From Pseudomonas sp. CHM02 (GTDB lineage Bacteria; Pseudomonadota; Gammaproteobacteria; Pseudomonadales; Pseudomonadaceae), in NCBI RefSeq assembly GCF_000612585.1, contig NZ_JFCA01000035.1, positions 22,006 to 86,005 of the forward strand: a stretch of 64,000 nt of DNA. Direction: 5' to 3'. Positions 1-7,289 of this stretch are shown piece after piece. The position numbers and the translations under genes were made by a program. The notes beneath the pieces are model-generated. The model searched no databases, was not told where the DNA came from, and saw nothing but the letters and a program-made list of their open reading frames with translations. Position 1 is the first letter of the stretch; each line of letters begins with the position of its first letter.

Positions 1-95
1 TTTTGGGCTTTACTGAGGTTTTGCAATGCTAGTCTCAGTTTCGCCAGGCGTCGAGCCCGGCGATGAACAACAACAAAAAAATCCAGGAGAGCTGC

Positions 96-932
96 ATGCC
101 TAACACCGATCTCGCCACTTCGTTCAGCGGTCAATACTTTGTCGTCACCGGCAGCACCCAGGGCCTGGGCGCCGCTGTGGCCCACACTCTGGCCCGTCGT
201 GGCGCCGCCGGGCTGATCATCTGCGGGCGTCGGCGTGCCCAGGGCGAAGAGCAGATCCGGCAGTTGGCACAGCTGGATTGCCAGGCATTTTTCGTCGAGG
301 CAGACCTGGAGAAGATCGAAGATTGCCGCGCGATCATCGACGCGGCCCGCACCCACTTCGGCACCTTGCATGGGCTGGTGAACTGCGCCGGGATGTCGGA
401 TCGCGGCACCATTCTGGATACCTCACCGGCGCTGTTTGATCGGCTGATGGCGGTCAACGTGCGGGCGCCGTTTTTCCTGATGCAGGAAGCGCTGAAGCTG
501 ATGATCAGCCAGGGCGTGGAAGGCGCCGTGGTGAATATCCAGAGCGTCACCGGGCATGGCGGGCAATCCTTCCTGAGTGCTTATGCAGCATCCAAGGGCG
601 CGCTGGCGATCCTCACCAAGAACGTGGCGTTCAGTGCCCTGCGCAACCGCATCCGGGTCAATGGCTTGAATATCGGCTGGATGGACACGCCCCACGAAGA
701 CGAGATCCAGCGCCAGTACCACGGTGCCGAGGATGGCTGGCTGGAGAAGGCGGAAAGCGCGCAGCCTTTCGGGCGCCTGCTCAAGCCCGAAGAAGTGGCG
801 CGCAGCGTGGCGTTTCTGCTGTCCAGCGAATCGGGAATGATGACCGGCTCGGTGATCGACCTGGAGCAAGGCGTGGTCGGCTGCTCCGACGGTGGCAGCC
901 CGCAGCCCTACCAGGCGCTGGGAGGTGTGTGA
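96..932 (+). CDS. SDR family oxidoreductase
   Basis: This encodes a classical short-chain dehydrogenase/reductase of about 278 residues, a cytosolic NAD(P)-dependent oxidoreductase. The Rossmann motif TGSTQGLG lies near residues 18-25, NCAG follows near 98, and the catalytic Ser/Tyr/Lys are visible as S150 and YAASK (Y163, K167). A start 11 codons upstream at 63 is possible, but AGGAGA at 85-90 sits correctly for the ATG at 96 and the extra residues (MNNNKK) look like untranslated leader. Its stop overlaps the start of the next gene (TGATG), so it is co-translated with the phytanoyl-CoA-dioxygenase-like gene and probably works on the same substrate, perhaps a sugar or polyol imported by the binding protein two genes on. 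The substrate cannot be read from sequence. The rest of the operon probably lies left of the window. Confidence 0.88.
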   Translation: MPNTDLATSFSGQYFVVTGSTQGLGAAVAHTLARRGAAGLIICGRRRAQGEEQIRQLAQLDCQAFFVEADLEKIEDCRAIIDAARTHFGTLHGLVNCAGMSDRGTILDTSPALFDRLMAVNVRAPFFLMQEALKLMISQGVEGAVVNIQSVTGHGGQSFLSAYAASKGALAILTKNVAFSALRNRIRVNGLNIGWMDTPHEDEIQRQYHGAEDGWLEKAESAQPFGRLLKPEEVARSVAFLLSSESGMMTGSVIDLEQGVVGCSDGGSPQPYQALGGV

Positions 933-2065
933 TGTCGGCATTCGTGACTGAACAGGCAGTGCGCCTGGCGGACTTCAGCCGGATCTGCGCGCAGCGCGTG
1001 AGCCGGGATGACTACCCCTTGTGCACAGAAGTGTTGAACAACGTGCCGATCTATCAGGCCCACACCCTGCGCAATAGCGAGCGTTTGGCAGTGATGAATG
1101 AACTGCACGGCCTGTTTCGCGATGGGCCGGGGGTGATGGTGGTGCGCAGGGCTTACGAAGATCTCGAAGTGGTCGACCGTCACAGCCAGGTGTTCGACGC
1201 GATATTCGCCCATGAAGCGGCGCAGGGCGTGGCCGCCGATCACTTCGCCAAGGCCGGCAGCAATGGGCGAATCTGGAATTCACTGCAGAAGGCCGCGTTG
1301 CAGTCGCCGGCATCCTTTGTCGAGTACTACGCCAACCCGCTGCTGGGGCTGATTGCAGAGGCGTGGCTGGGGCCGGGCTTCCAGGTGACCGCGCAGGTGA
1401 ATGTGGTGCACCCCGGTGGCCAGGCCCAGCAGCCGCACCGTGACTACCACCTGGGATTTCAGACCAACGACGTGGTGGAGCGCTTTCCCCTGCCACTGCA
1501 CCAACTGTCCCAGTACCTGACGCTGCAAGGCGCCATCGCGCACTCGGACATGCCACTGGAAACCGGCCCCACCCAACTGCTGCCGTTTTCCCAGCAATAC
1601 GCCCTGGGCTACTTGGCCTGGCGCCGCGAAGACTTTATCGACTACTTCCAGCAACACGCTGTGCAACTGCCGTTGAACAAAGGCGACCTGCTGTTCTTCA
1701 ACCCGGCGCTGTTTCATGCCGCCGGCACCAACCGCACGCCGGACCGCCAGCGCATGGCCAACCTGCTGCAGATCTCCTCGGCGTTCGGCAAACCCATGGA
1801 AGCCCTCGACCGCGACCGCATGATGCTGGCGGTGTACCCCGCCCTGCTGGACAACACTGCGCTGGATGCCCAGGCCGTGGCAGCGGTGGTTGCCTGCACC
1901 GCCGACGGTTACGCCTTCCCCACCAACCTCGACACCGACCCACCCTTGAAGGGCCTCGCCCCGCAAACCGGGCAGCAACTGATGCAGCAAGCCCTCGACG
2001 AGCGCTGGCCATCTGCGGCCTTTGCAGCCGCCGTGGAGCAGTTGCGGGCCAAGCGCCAAGCGTGA
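932..2065 (+). CDS. phytanoyl-CoA dioxygenase (PhyH) family protein
   Basis: This is a 377-residue Fe(II)/2-oxoglutarate-dependent oxygenase-like protein of the PhyH family. The facial-triad motif H-x-D appears as PHRDYH (H169, D171), with a distal His at about 262 in LFHAAGTNR and a following Arg suited to binding 2-oxoglutarate. GGAGG at 921-925 precedes the ATG at 932, which overlaps the TGA of the SDR gene; a GTG at 929 is an alternative. The downstream binding-protein ATG is 41 bp after the stop. The family hydroxylates diverse small molecules, and the role here is inferred only as a step in the catabolism or modification of the ligand of the neighbouring ABC system. Confidence 0.82.
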   Translation: MSAFVTEQAVRLADFSRICAQRVSRDDYPLCTEVLNNVPIYQAHTLRNSERLAVMNELHGLFRDGPGVMVVRRAYEDLEVVDRHSQVFDAIFAHEAAQGVAADHFAKAGSNGRIWNSLQKAALQSPASFVEYYANPLLGLIAEAWLGPGFQVTAQVNVVHPGGQAQQPHRDYHLGFQTNDVVERFPLPLHQLSQYLTLQGAIAHSDMPLETGPTQLLPFSQQYALGYLAWRREDFIDYFQQHAVQLPLNKGDLLFFNPALFHAAGTNRTPDRQRMANLLQISSAFGKPMEALDRDRMMLAVYPALLDNTALDAQAVAAVVACTADGYAFPTNLDTDPPLKGLAPQTGQQLMQQALDERWPSAAFAAAVEQLRAKRQA

Positions 2066-2106
2066 ACCACCCGGCTTTAAAACAACAAAAACAACGGAGC
2101 ACCACC

Positions 2107-3030
2107 ATGAAAAAGCAACTCCTTGCGGCACTCCTTACCCTGGCGATCAGCCCCTGGGCCATGGCCGATATCCGTATCGGCGTGAGCATCGCCCAGGTCG
2201 ACGATGTGTTCCTCGCGCAGATGCGTGACTACATGGCCGCCCACGCCAAGGAACTGCCCGGCGTGACCCTGCAATTCGAAGACGCCCAGGGCGATGTGGT
2301 GCGCCAGCTCAACCAGGTACAGAACTTCACCGCCCAGGGCATGGACGCGATTATCGTCAACGCGGTAGACACCGCCGCCACACAGAAAATGACCGTGAAT
2401 GCCCAACAGGCGAAGATCCCACTGGTATACGTCAATCGCCGTCCTGAGTTCAAGGAAGTGCCACCGGGCGTGGGGTATGTGGGCTCGGATGAGATCAAGG
2501 CCGGTGAGATCCAGATGCGTTACCTGGCAGAAAAAATGGGCGGCAAGGGCAACCTGGCGATCATGCTTGGGCTGCTGTCCAACAACGCCACGCACAACCG
2601 CACCCTGGGCGTGAAAACCGTACTCAAGGAGTACCCCGACATCAAGATCGTCGAAGAACAAACCGCAGAATGGCAGCGCGGCAAGGCGATTGACCTGATG
2701 AACAACTGGATCGTGTCCGGTCGCAAAATCGACGCAGTGGCCGCGAACGCGGATGAAATGGCGATCGGTGCCGCCATGGCAATTACCCAGGCGGGGATGC
2801 AGCCGGGCAAGGACATCCTGGTCGCCGGCAGCGACGGCGGCGCTGCCGGACTGGATGCAGTGAAGAAAGGCCAGTTGCTGGTGACGGTCTATCAGGACAA
2901 CAAGGGCCAGGCGGTGGGCTCGATTGATCTGGCGGTGAAGATGGTCAAGAAAGAACCCTACACAGCTGAACTGACCATCCCTTACCAGCAGATCACCCGG
3001 GAAAACTACCAGGCATTCCTGAATCCTTGA
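2107..3030 (+). CDS. sugar ABC transporter periplasmic substrate-binding protein
   Basis: This encodes a 307-residue periplasmic binding protein of the ribose/inositol/rhizopine (Peripla_BP_4) type. It opens with a signal peptide (MKKQLL, hydrophobic core, cleavage near AMA-D) and then IRIGVSIAQVDD. Family segments seen are DAIIVNAVDTAAT, YVNRRPE, YVGSDEIKAG and DGGAAGLDAVKKGQ. ACGGAG at 2094-2099 supports the ATG at 2107; the reading frame is open upstream to a GTG at 2062. No permease or ATPase follows, so the membrane partners must be upstream of the window or elsewhere. A REP pair begins 20 bp after the stop. The ligand is probably a sugar or cyclitol; a MocB/rhizopine-like assignment is only a resemblance. 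Confidence 0.85.
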   Translation: MKKQLLAALLTLAISPWAMADIRIGVSIAQVDDVFLAQMRDYMAAHAKELPGVTLQFEDAQGDVVRQLNQVQNFTAQGMDAIIVNAVDTAATQKMTVNAQQAKIPLVYVNRRPEFKEVPPGVGYVGSDEIKAGEIQMRYLAEKMGGKGNLAIMLGLLSNNATHNRTLGVKTVLKEYPDIKIVEEQTAEWQRGKAIDLMNNWIVSGRKIDAVAANADEMAIGAAMAITQAGMQPGKDILVAGSDGGAAGLDAVKKGQLLVTVYQDNKGQAVGSIDLAVKMVKKEPYTAELTIPYQQITRENYQAFLNP

Positions 3031-3050
3031 ACACCGGCAACAGCATCCGA

Positions 3051-3139
3051 TGTAAGAGCCGGGCTTGCCCGCGATGCAGGCACCTCGGTACATGAGGCAG
3101 ACCGCGTCGACGCCATCGCCGGCAAGCCAGCTCCTACAA
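3051..3139. repeat. REP pair (REPIN-like), imperfect
   Basis: Two REP-like motifs face each other: TGTAAGAGCCGGGCTTGCCC on the left and its degenerate inverse ending in AGCTCCTACA on the right, about 90 bp overall. They lie just after the binding-protein gene and could also help end or stabilise its transcript. Confidence 0.85.
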
Positions 3140-3453
3140 AACCGCGTACCCACGATGCGAAGCGAGCCGCTCTTGATCTCGCTTTTGATCTTAGGCGCCC
3201 CGTCAAACACGCTGGCCGGAATTCGACAGGGATTTGGGGGGTAAACCGGCAGGGATGCCGGTTTAGCCGCCCCGCGCCATGGATGGCGCGTGGCGGCGGC
3301 CCCCCAAATACCTGTCGGATTACGGGCACACCGAGCCTAGGTGAGGTGCCGAGTGTTGGGGCAAGAGCGTTTTGCTTACTTTTGCGCTGTTCAAAAGTGA
3401 GCCGCCGTAAGGGCGGAACCCATAGCAGCCATTACCTAATTAACGGATATGTA
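3140..3453 (+). repeat. long structured intergenic repeat, copy A (full)
   Basis: This is about 314 bp and is repeated in full at 37422-37727 and in deleted form at 37081-37252. Conserved blocks are ACGATGCGAAGCGAG, GATCT-AGGCGCCCCGTCAAAC, CCGAGCCTAGG-GAGG, GAGTGTTGGGGC, TTTTGCTTACTTTTG, CAAAAGTGAGCCG and AACGGATATGTAC. The centre folds into a three-way junction: outer stem 3224-3241 with 3300-3317, hairpin 3243-3251 with 3256-3264, and hairpin 3266-3280 with 3283-3297. A second hairpin pair follows at 3374-3399 (CTTACTTTTG/CAAAAGTGAG). No convincing gene lies within it; the short frames are by-products of the repeat. Confidence 0.85.
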
Positions 3454-3489
3454 CTCAGTCAGATCCAACATCCAGGTCGGCAGTTAGGC

Positions 3490-3520
3490 CGCCTTCGCGA
3501 GCAAGCGCGCTCCCACATTG
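3490..3520. repeat. single REP-like half site
   Basis: The stretch CCTTCGCGAGCAAGCGCGCTCCCACATTG resembles one arm of a REP pair. It ends about 20 bp before the remnant of the MmyB-type regulator, close to the point where that gene lost its 5' half. Confidence 0.6.
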
Positions 3521-3539
3521 ATCTACGGTGCAGCGCTCA

Positions 3540-4023
3540 CACCAACGCGCAAGCCATCCTGTTGGGCAGCCAATGGGACGTACTGGCAGCGAATGCCAGC
3601 ACTGGCGTGCTGTTCGAATTACTCGGCATCCCGACGCGGGCGACTGAAGGCTTGAACCTGCTGACCACGCTGCTGCAACCGGCCGGCCTCGGCGATCACC
3701 TGATCAATGCCGAAGAGATCCGCACCCTGGCCTGGCAGCGCGCCACCCGCGAGTCACTGGGCAATCCCGGATTGGCCGCGCTGCTGGCGAGCCTGCCCAC
3801 ACCGGCCAGCACCGAACTGCCTGAACAGATGCCGCCGCTGGTACTGACGCGCATTCGCACACCTCAGGGTGAACTGAGCTTCCTGTCCACCCTCACCACC
3901 TTCGGCATGCCCCAGGACATCACCCTCACCTCCCTGCGCATCGAACATCTGATTCCCGCCGACGAGGCCACCTGGCAGGTGATGCGCGGCGCCTACGCGG
4001 ATTATGCGGCGCTGGTTTTGTGA
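3540..4023 (+). pseudogene. 5'-truncated XRE/MmyB-type regulator remnant
   Basis: About 160 codons remain in frame, encoding what looks like the C-terminal MmyB-like ligand-binding (PAS-like) domain of a helix-turn-helix regulator. The sequence SQWDVLAANAS recalls the WD(V/I)LAxN opening of that domain, and the end runs through IEHLIPADEATWQVMRG. The N-terminal HTH half that such proteins (about 250-290 residues) carry is absent: upstream of about 3540 the frame reads through REP-like and structured repeat DNA. The longest open frame starts at 3283 inside the repeat, and no proper start or ribosome site was found near 3540. I read it as a decayed gene. The repeat element at its 5' edge suggests recombination or insertion removed the front. 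Confidence 0.65.
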
Positions 4024-4080
4024 AATATCTGTACGTAGACTGCCGCCATACCCCCACTTGAAGGCGGCGAAAAAAACGTG

Positions 4081-5787
4081 ATGCAAGTTACCGAAGTCTC
4101 CATTGCCCAATTGCGCGCTGCGCTTGAATCCGGCCAGACCACGGCCGTTGAACTGGTCCAGGCCTACCTGGCACGGATCGATGCCTACGACGGTCCGCAG
4201 ACCGCCACCGCCTTGAACGCCGTCGTGGTGCGCAACCCCCAGGCGCTGAAAGAAGCCGAGGCGTCCGATGCGCGCCGGGCCAAAGGCGAAACCCTGGGGC
4301 CCTTGGATGGCATTCCCTACACCGCCAAAGACAGCTATCTGGTCAAGGGCCTGACCGCGGCATCCGGCAGCCCGGCGTTTGCCAACCTGGTCGCCCAACG
4401 CGATGCGTTCACCATCGAGCGCCTGCGCGCCGGTGGCGCCATCTGCCTGGGCAAGACCAACATGCCGCCGATGGCCAATGGCGGCATGCAGCGTGGCGTG
4501 TATGGCCGCGCGGAAAGCCCGTACAACGCCGACTACCTGACCGCGCCGTTTGCCTCCGGCTCGTCCAACGGCGCCGGCACCGCGACGGCAGCGAGCTTTG
4601 CCGCGTTCGGCCTGGCCGAAGAGACCTGGTCGAGCGGACGCGGCCCGGCGTCCAACAATGGCCTGTGTGCCTACACACCGTCCCGTGGGGTGATTTCGGT
4701 ACGCGGCAACTGGCCGCTGACGCCGACCATGGACGTGGTGGTGCCCTACGCCCGCACCATGGCTGACCTGCTGGAAATCCTCGACGTGGTGGTGGCCGAA
4801 GACCCGGACACCCGTGGAGACCTGTGGCGCCTGCAGCCTTGGGTGCCGATCCCCAGCGTGGCCTCGGTGCGCCCGGCGGCCTACGCTGAACTGGCCGTGC
4901 CCGCCGAATCCCTCGCGGGCAAGCGCTTTGGCGTGCCGCGCATGTACATCAATGCCGATCCTGACGCTGGCACCAGCGAGAAGCCTGGCATTGGCGGCCC
5001 GACCGGGCAGAAGATCAACACCCGCGCCAGCGTGATCGACCTGTGGGAAGACGCGCGCCAGGCATTGGTCGCGGCCGGCGCCGAAGTCATCGACGTGGAC
5101 TTCCCACTGGTGTCCAACTGCGAAGGTGATCGCCCCGGCGCGCCCACCGTGTTTACCCGTGGGCTGGTCTCCAAGGAATTCCTCCACGATGAACTGTGGG
5201 AGCTGTCGGCCTGGGCTTTCGATGACTTCCTGCGCGCCAACAACGACCCCGCGCTCAACCGCCTGGCGGATGTAGACGGGCCGAAGATTTTCCCCCACGA
5301 CCCCGGCACTCTGCCCAACCGTGAGGATGACTTGGCGGCGGGCATGGACGAATACGTGCGCATGGCCGAACGCGGCATTACGCCATGGGATCAGATCAGC
5401 ACCGTCCCCGACGGCCTGCGCGGCCTGGAACGAACCCGGCGGATCGACCTGGAAGAGTGGATGGACACACTCGGCCTCGACGCGGTGCTGTTCCCCACCG
5501 TGGCCGACGTAGGCCCGGCGGATGCCGACGTGAACGAAGCCAGTGCCGATATCGCCTGGAGCAACGGCATCTGGGTGGCCAACGGCAACCTCGCCATCCG
5601 CCACCTGGGCGTGCCGACCGTCACCGTGCCGATGGGCGTGATGGCGGATATTGGCATGCCGGTGGGGCTGACGTTTGCCGGTCGCGCCTACGATGACTCG
5701 GCGTTGCTGCGCTTTGCTTCGGCCTATGAAGCCACCGGCAGCAAACGCCTGATCCCGCCACGTACACCCCCGCTGGCAGCTGACTAA
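4081..5787 (+). CDS. amidase (amidase-signature family)
   Basis: This encodes a 568-residue amidase-signature hydrolase that cleaves an amide to a carboxylate and ammonia. The Ser-cisSer-Lys triad can be placed: Lys near residue 83 in YTAKDSYL, cis-Ser near 161 in GSSNGAGTA, and the nucleophile Ser near 185 in WSSGRGPA, with the expected 24-residue gap. The second half carries a family-typical ATVTVPMG-like segment (GVPTVTVPMGV) near the C terminus. The start is either the ATG at 4081 or the GTG immediately before it at 4078; AAGGCGG at 4061-4067 is the only upstream ribosome site. At 568 residues it is longer than GatA-like amidases (about 480), with an insertion after the catalytic core. 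It stands alone between the regulator remnant and a REP pair, so the substrate is unknown. Confidence 0.88.
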   Translation: MQVTEVSIAQLRAALESGQTTAVELVQAYLARIDAYDGPQTATALNAVVVRNPQALKEAEASDARRAKGETLGPLDGIPYTAKDSYLVKGLTAASGSPAFANLVAQRDAFTIERLRAGGAICLGKTNMPPMANGGMQRGVYGRAESPYNADYLTAPFASGSSNGAGTATAASFAAFGLAEETWSSGRGPASNNGLCAYTPSRGVISVRGNWPLTPTMDVVVPYARTMADLLEILDVVVAEDPDTRGDLWRLQPWVPIPSVASVRPAAYAELAVPAESLAGKRFGVPRMYINADPDAGTSEKPGIGGPTGQKINTRASVIDLWEDARQALVAAGAEVIDVDFPLVSNCEGDRPGAPTVFTRGLVSKEFLHDELWELSAWAFDDFLRANNDPALNRLADVDGPKIFPHDPGTLPNREDDLAAGMDEYVRMAERGITPWDQISTVPDGLRGLERTRRIDLEEWMDTLGLDAVLFPTVADVGPADADVNEASADIAWSNGIWVANGNLAIRHLGVPTVTVPMGVMADIGMPVGLTFAGRAYDDSALLRFASAYEATGSKRLIPPRTPPLAAD

Positions 5788-5797
5788 ACACCCTCCC

Positions 5798-5886
5798 TGT
5801 AGGAGCCGGCTTGCCGGCGATAGCGGTCTAACCGTAATGGTTGCGCAGCCTGGACCACCGCCATCGCCAGCAAGCCGGCGCCTACA
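5798..5886. repeat. REP pair (REPIN-like)
   Basis: TGTAGGAGCCGGCTTGCCGG and its inverse AAGCCGGCGCCTACA enclose about 45 bp. It lies between the convergent amidase and RidA-family genes and fills nearly the whole gap. Confidence 0.92.
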
Positions 5887-5904
5887 ATTGGACTGCGTTT
5901 CACA

Positions 5905-6378
5905 TCAAGCGCTGTGGGCGACGGCAATCATATCGATCTCTACCGCCGCCGACTTCGGCAGTTGCATCACCCCCACCGACGTACGCGTATGCACCCCGGC
6001 GCTGCCGAGGATCTCGTGCAACAGATCGGAGGCGCCGTTGGCCACTTCACTCTGCTGGTCAAAATCCTCGGCGCTGCGTACGTAAACGGTGATGCGCGGG
6101 ATCGCCTTGATCCGGTCCAGCGAACCCAATGCTTGCTTGAGCAACCCCAGGCAGCGCAAGGCGCTGATCCCAGCGGCGATTTGCGCCTGCGCCAGGGTCA
6201 GGCTGTCACCCACCCTGCCCGGCAGCACGATGGCATCGCCCACGCGGGGGATCTGGCCGCTGATGTACAGGTGGTTACCGTCGCGAACCAGTGGCGTGTA
6301 GTTGCCACCGACTTTGAATTCGTCCAGCTGATAGCCAAGGCGTTGCTGGGCGGCCTGGTATTTCTCGTCGGGTGTCAT
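5905..6378 (-). CDS. RidA (YjgF/YER057c/UK114) family protein
   Basis: This 157-residue cytosolic protein has the Rid fold, whose members deaminate reactive enamine/imine intermediates or act in related chemistry. Visible family segments are NGNHLYISGQIPR (strand with the SGQ motif), AAGISALRCLGLLKQALGSLDRI and the C-terminal SAAVEIDMIAVA. It resembles the longer Rid subgroup with an N-terminal extension (YQAAQQRLGYQL) rather than archetypal RidA of about 128 residues, and the RidA-type catalytic Arg is not evident. The ATG at 6378 forms an ATGA overlap with the stop of the DUF6434 gene, and GAGG sits nine bases upstream, so the two are translationally coupled. Confidence 0.85.
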   Translation of the reverse strand: MTPDEKYQAAQQRLGYQLDEFKVGGNYTPLVRDGNHLYISGQIPRVGDAIVLPGRVGDSLTLAQAQIAAGISALRCLGLLKQALGSLDRIKAIPRITVYVRSAEDFDQQSEVANGASDLLHEILGSAGVHTRTSVGVMQLPKSAAVEIDMIAVAHSA

Positions 6379-6593
6379 GGGCGTGAATCCTCGTGTCGGC
6401 GTTGCCACTCATCCACCATGTCGCCCAGGGTCTTGGGTACTTCGTTGCGAATCCAGGCCATGAAGGGCCGGTCGAACTTGAACCCCGGGCCGCAGTGCTC
6501 AAGCATGAAGCGGCGTACGTTCTGCGTGTTTTTGTAGTGTGGGATCACGGGAGTGGCGCGGGTGATGGGGTCGCTGTGCCAGTCAAAATCCAT
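6375..6593 (-). CDS. small DUF6434 domain protein
   Basis: This 72-residue protein begins MDFDWHSDPITRATPV and continues YKNTQNVRRFMLEHCGP and FMAWIRNEVPKTLGDMVDEW, which I recognise as the DUF6434 pattern. The frame stays open to 6827, but the ATG at 6593 matches the family's usual beginning and has GAGAG about nine bases upstream. It overlaps the RidA-family gene by ATGA, so the pair forms a two-gene operon. The C-terminal helix resembles SAP-like or small DNA-associated folds, but no function is established. Confidence 0.75.
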   Translation of the reverse strand: MDFDWHSDPITRATPVIPHYKNTQNVRRFMLEHCGPGFKFDRPFMAWIRNEVPKTLGDMVDEWQRRHEDSRP

Positions 6594-6829
6594 TTTGTCT
6601 CTCGGGCGGGGCTGGGTTCCGGCAGTAGCATAGCGATGTGCTACTTGCACAGGAAGCAAAGCGTTGTGTTGAGACATCGTATAAGTTGATCGTCGTTTTA
6701 TAACGCCATAAAGTCGAATCTTTTCAGGATATTTCAAAATTTCACTTTCCTTCCCCACTGGAAATATTGCATGGTTGTACGACGACTCAACCTGTCGTGT
6801 CGGCCCCCAACAACAATAAGGAAACACCC

Positions 6830-7261
6830 ATGCAAAACGTCAAAGTGCTGATCGGTTTTCTGTGCCTGTTCACCGGTTATGTCGCAGCAGCGCCTGCCCC
6901 TGCCGAAAAGGATGTGGCCCAAGCGGTCGACCAACTGACCCAAGCCATGCTGCACCTGGACCTCAAGCAGCTTCACGCGCTGACGTCCGACAAACTCACC
7001 TACGGCCACTCCAGCGGCAAGGTGCAGAACAAAGACCAGTTCATTGCTGACCTGGAAACCCACACCAGCGCATTCAAGACCCTGGAAATGCAAAACCAGA
7101 CCATCACCCTGCAAGGCGACACCGCCCTGGTTCGCAACCACTTCCACGCCCTGGCCGTGAACAGTGGCGTTGAGGTCCCTACCGACATCGATAACTTCCA
7201 GATCTGGCAGAAGCAGAAAGGCAAATGGCTGCTGATCGGACGTCAGGCCTACAAGTACTGA
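6830..7261 (+). CDS. secreted NTF2-like (SnoaL/DUF4440-type) protein
   Basis: This 143-residue protein has a signal peptide (MQNVKVLIGFLCLFTGYVAAA, cut near AAA-AP) and a cone-shaped NTF2-like domain. The pattern LTQAMLHLDLKQLHALTSDKLTYGHSSG, NKDQFIADLETH, ALVRNHF and WQKQKGKWLLIGRQAYKY is typical of DUF4440/SnoaL-like periplasmic proteins. TAAGGA at 6818-6823 precedes the ATG. It stands alone, divergent from the DUF6434-RidA pair, and its ligand or reaction is unknown. Confidence 0.82.
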   Translation: MQNVKVLIGFLCLFTGYVAAAPAPAEKDVAQAVDQLTQAMLHLDLKQLHALTSDKLTYGHSSGKVQNKDQFIADLETHTSAFKTLEMQNQTITLQGDTALVRNHFHALAVNSGVEVPTDIDNFQIWQKQKGKWLLIGRQAYKY

Positions 7262-7289
7262 TGCCCACCGGTGAGCCGCTGAACCCGGC

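Noticed and set aside
3006..3329. Short frames through repeat DNA (also 37124-37582, 24192-24440, 28415-28795)
   Set aside because: Their translations (for example GAGLPA, RRQAGSY) are those of REP and long-repeat elements; no ribosome sites or domains.
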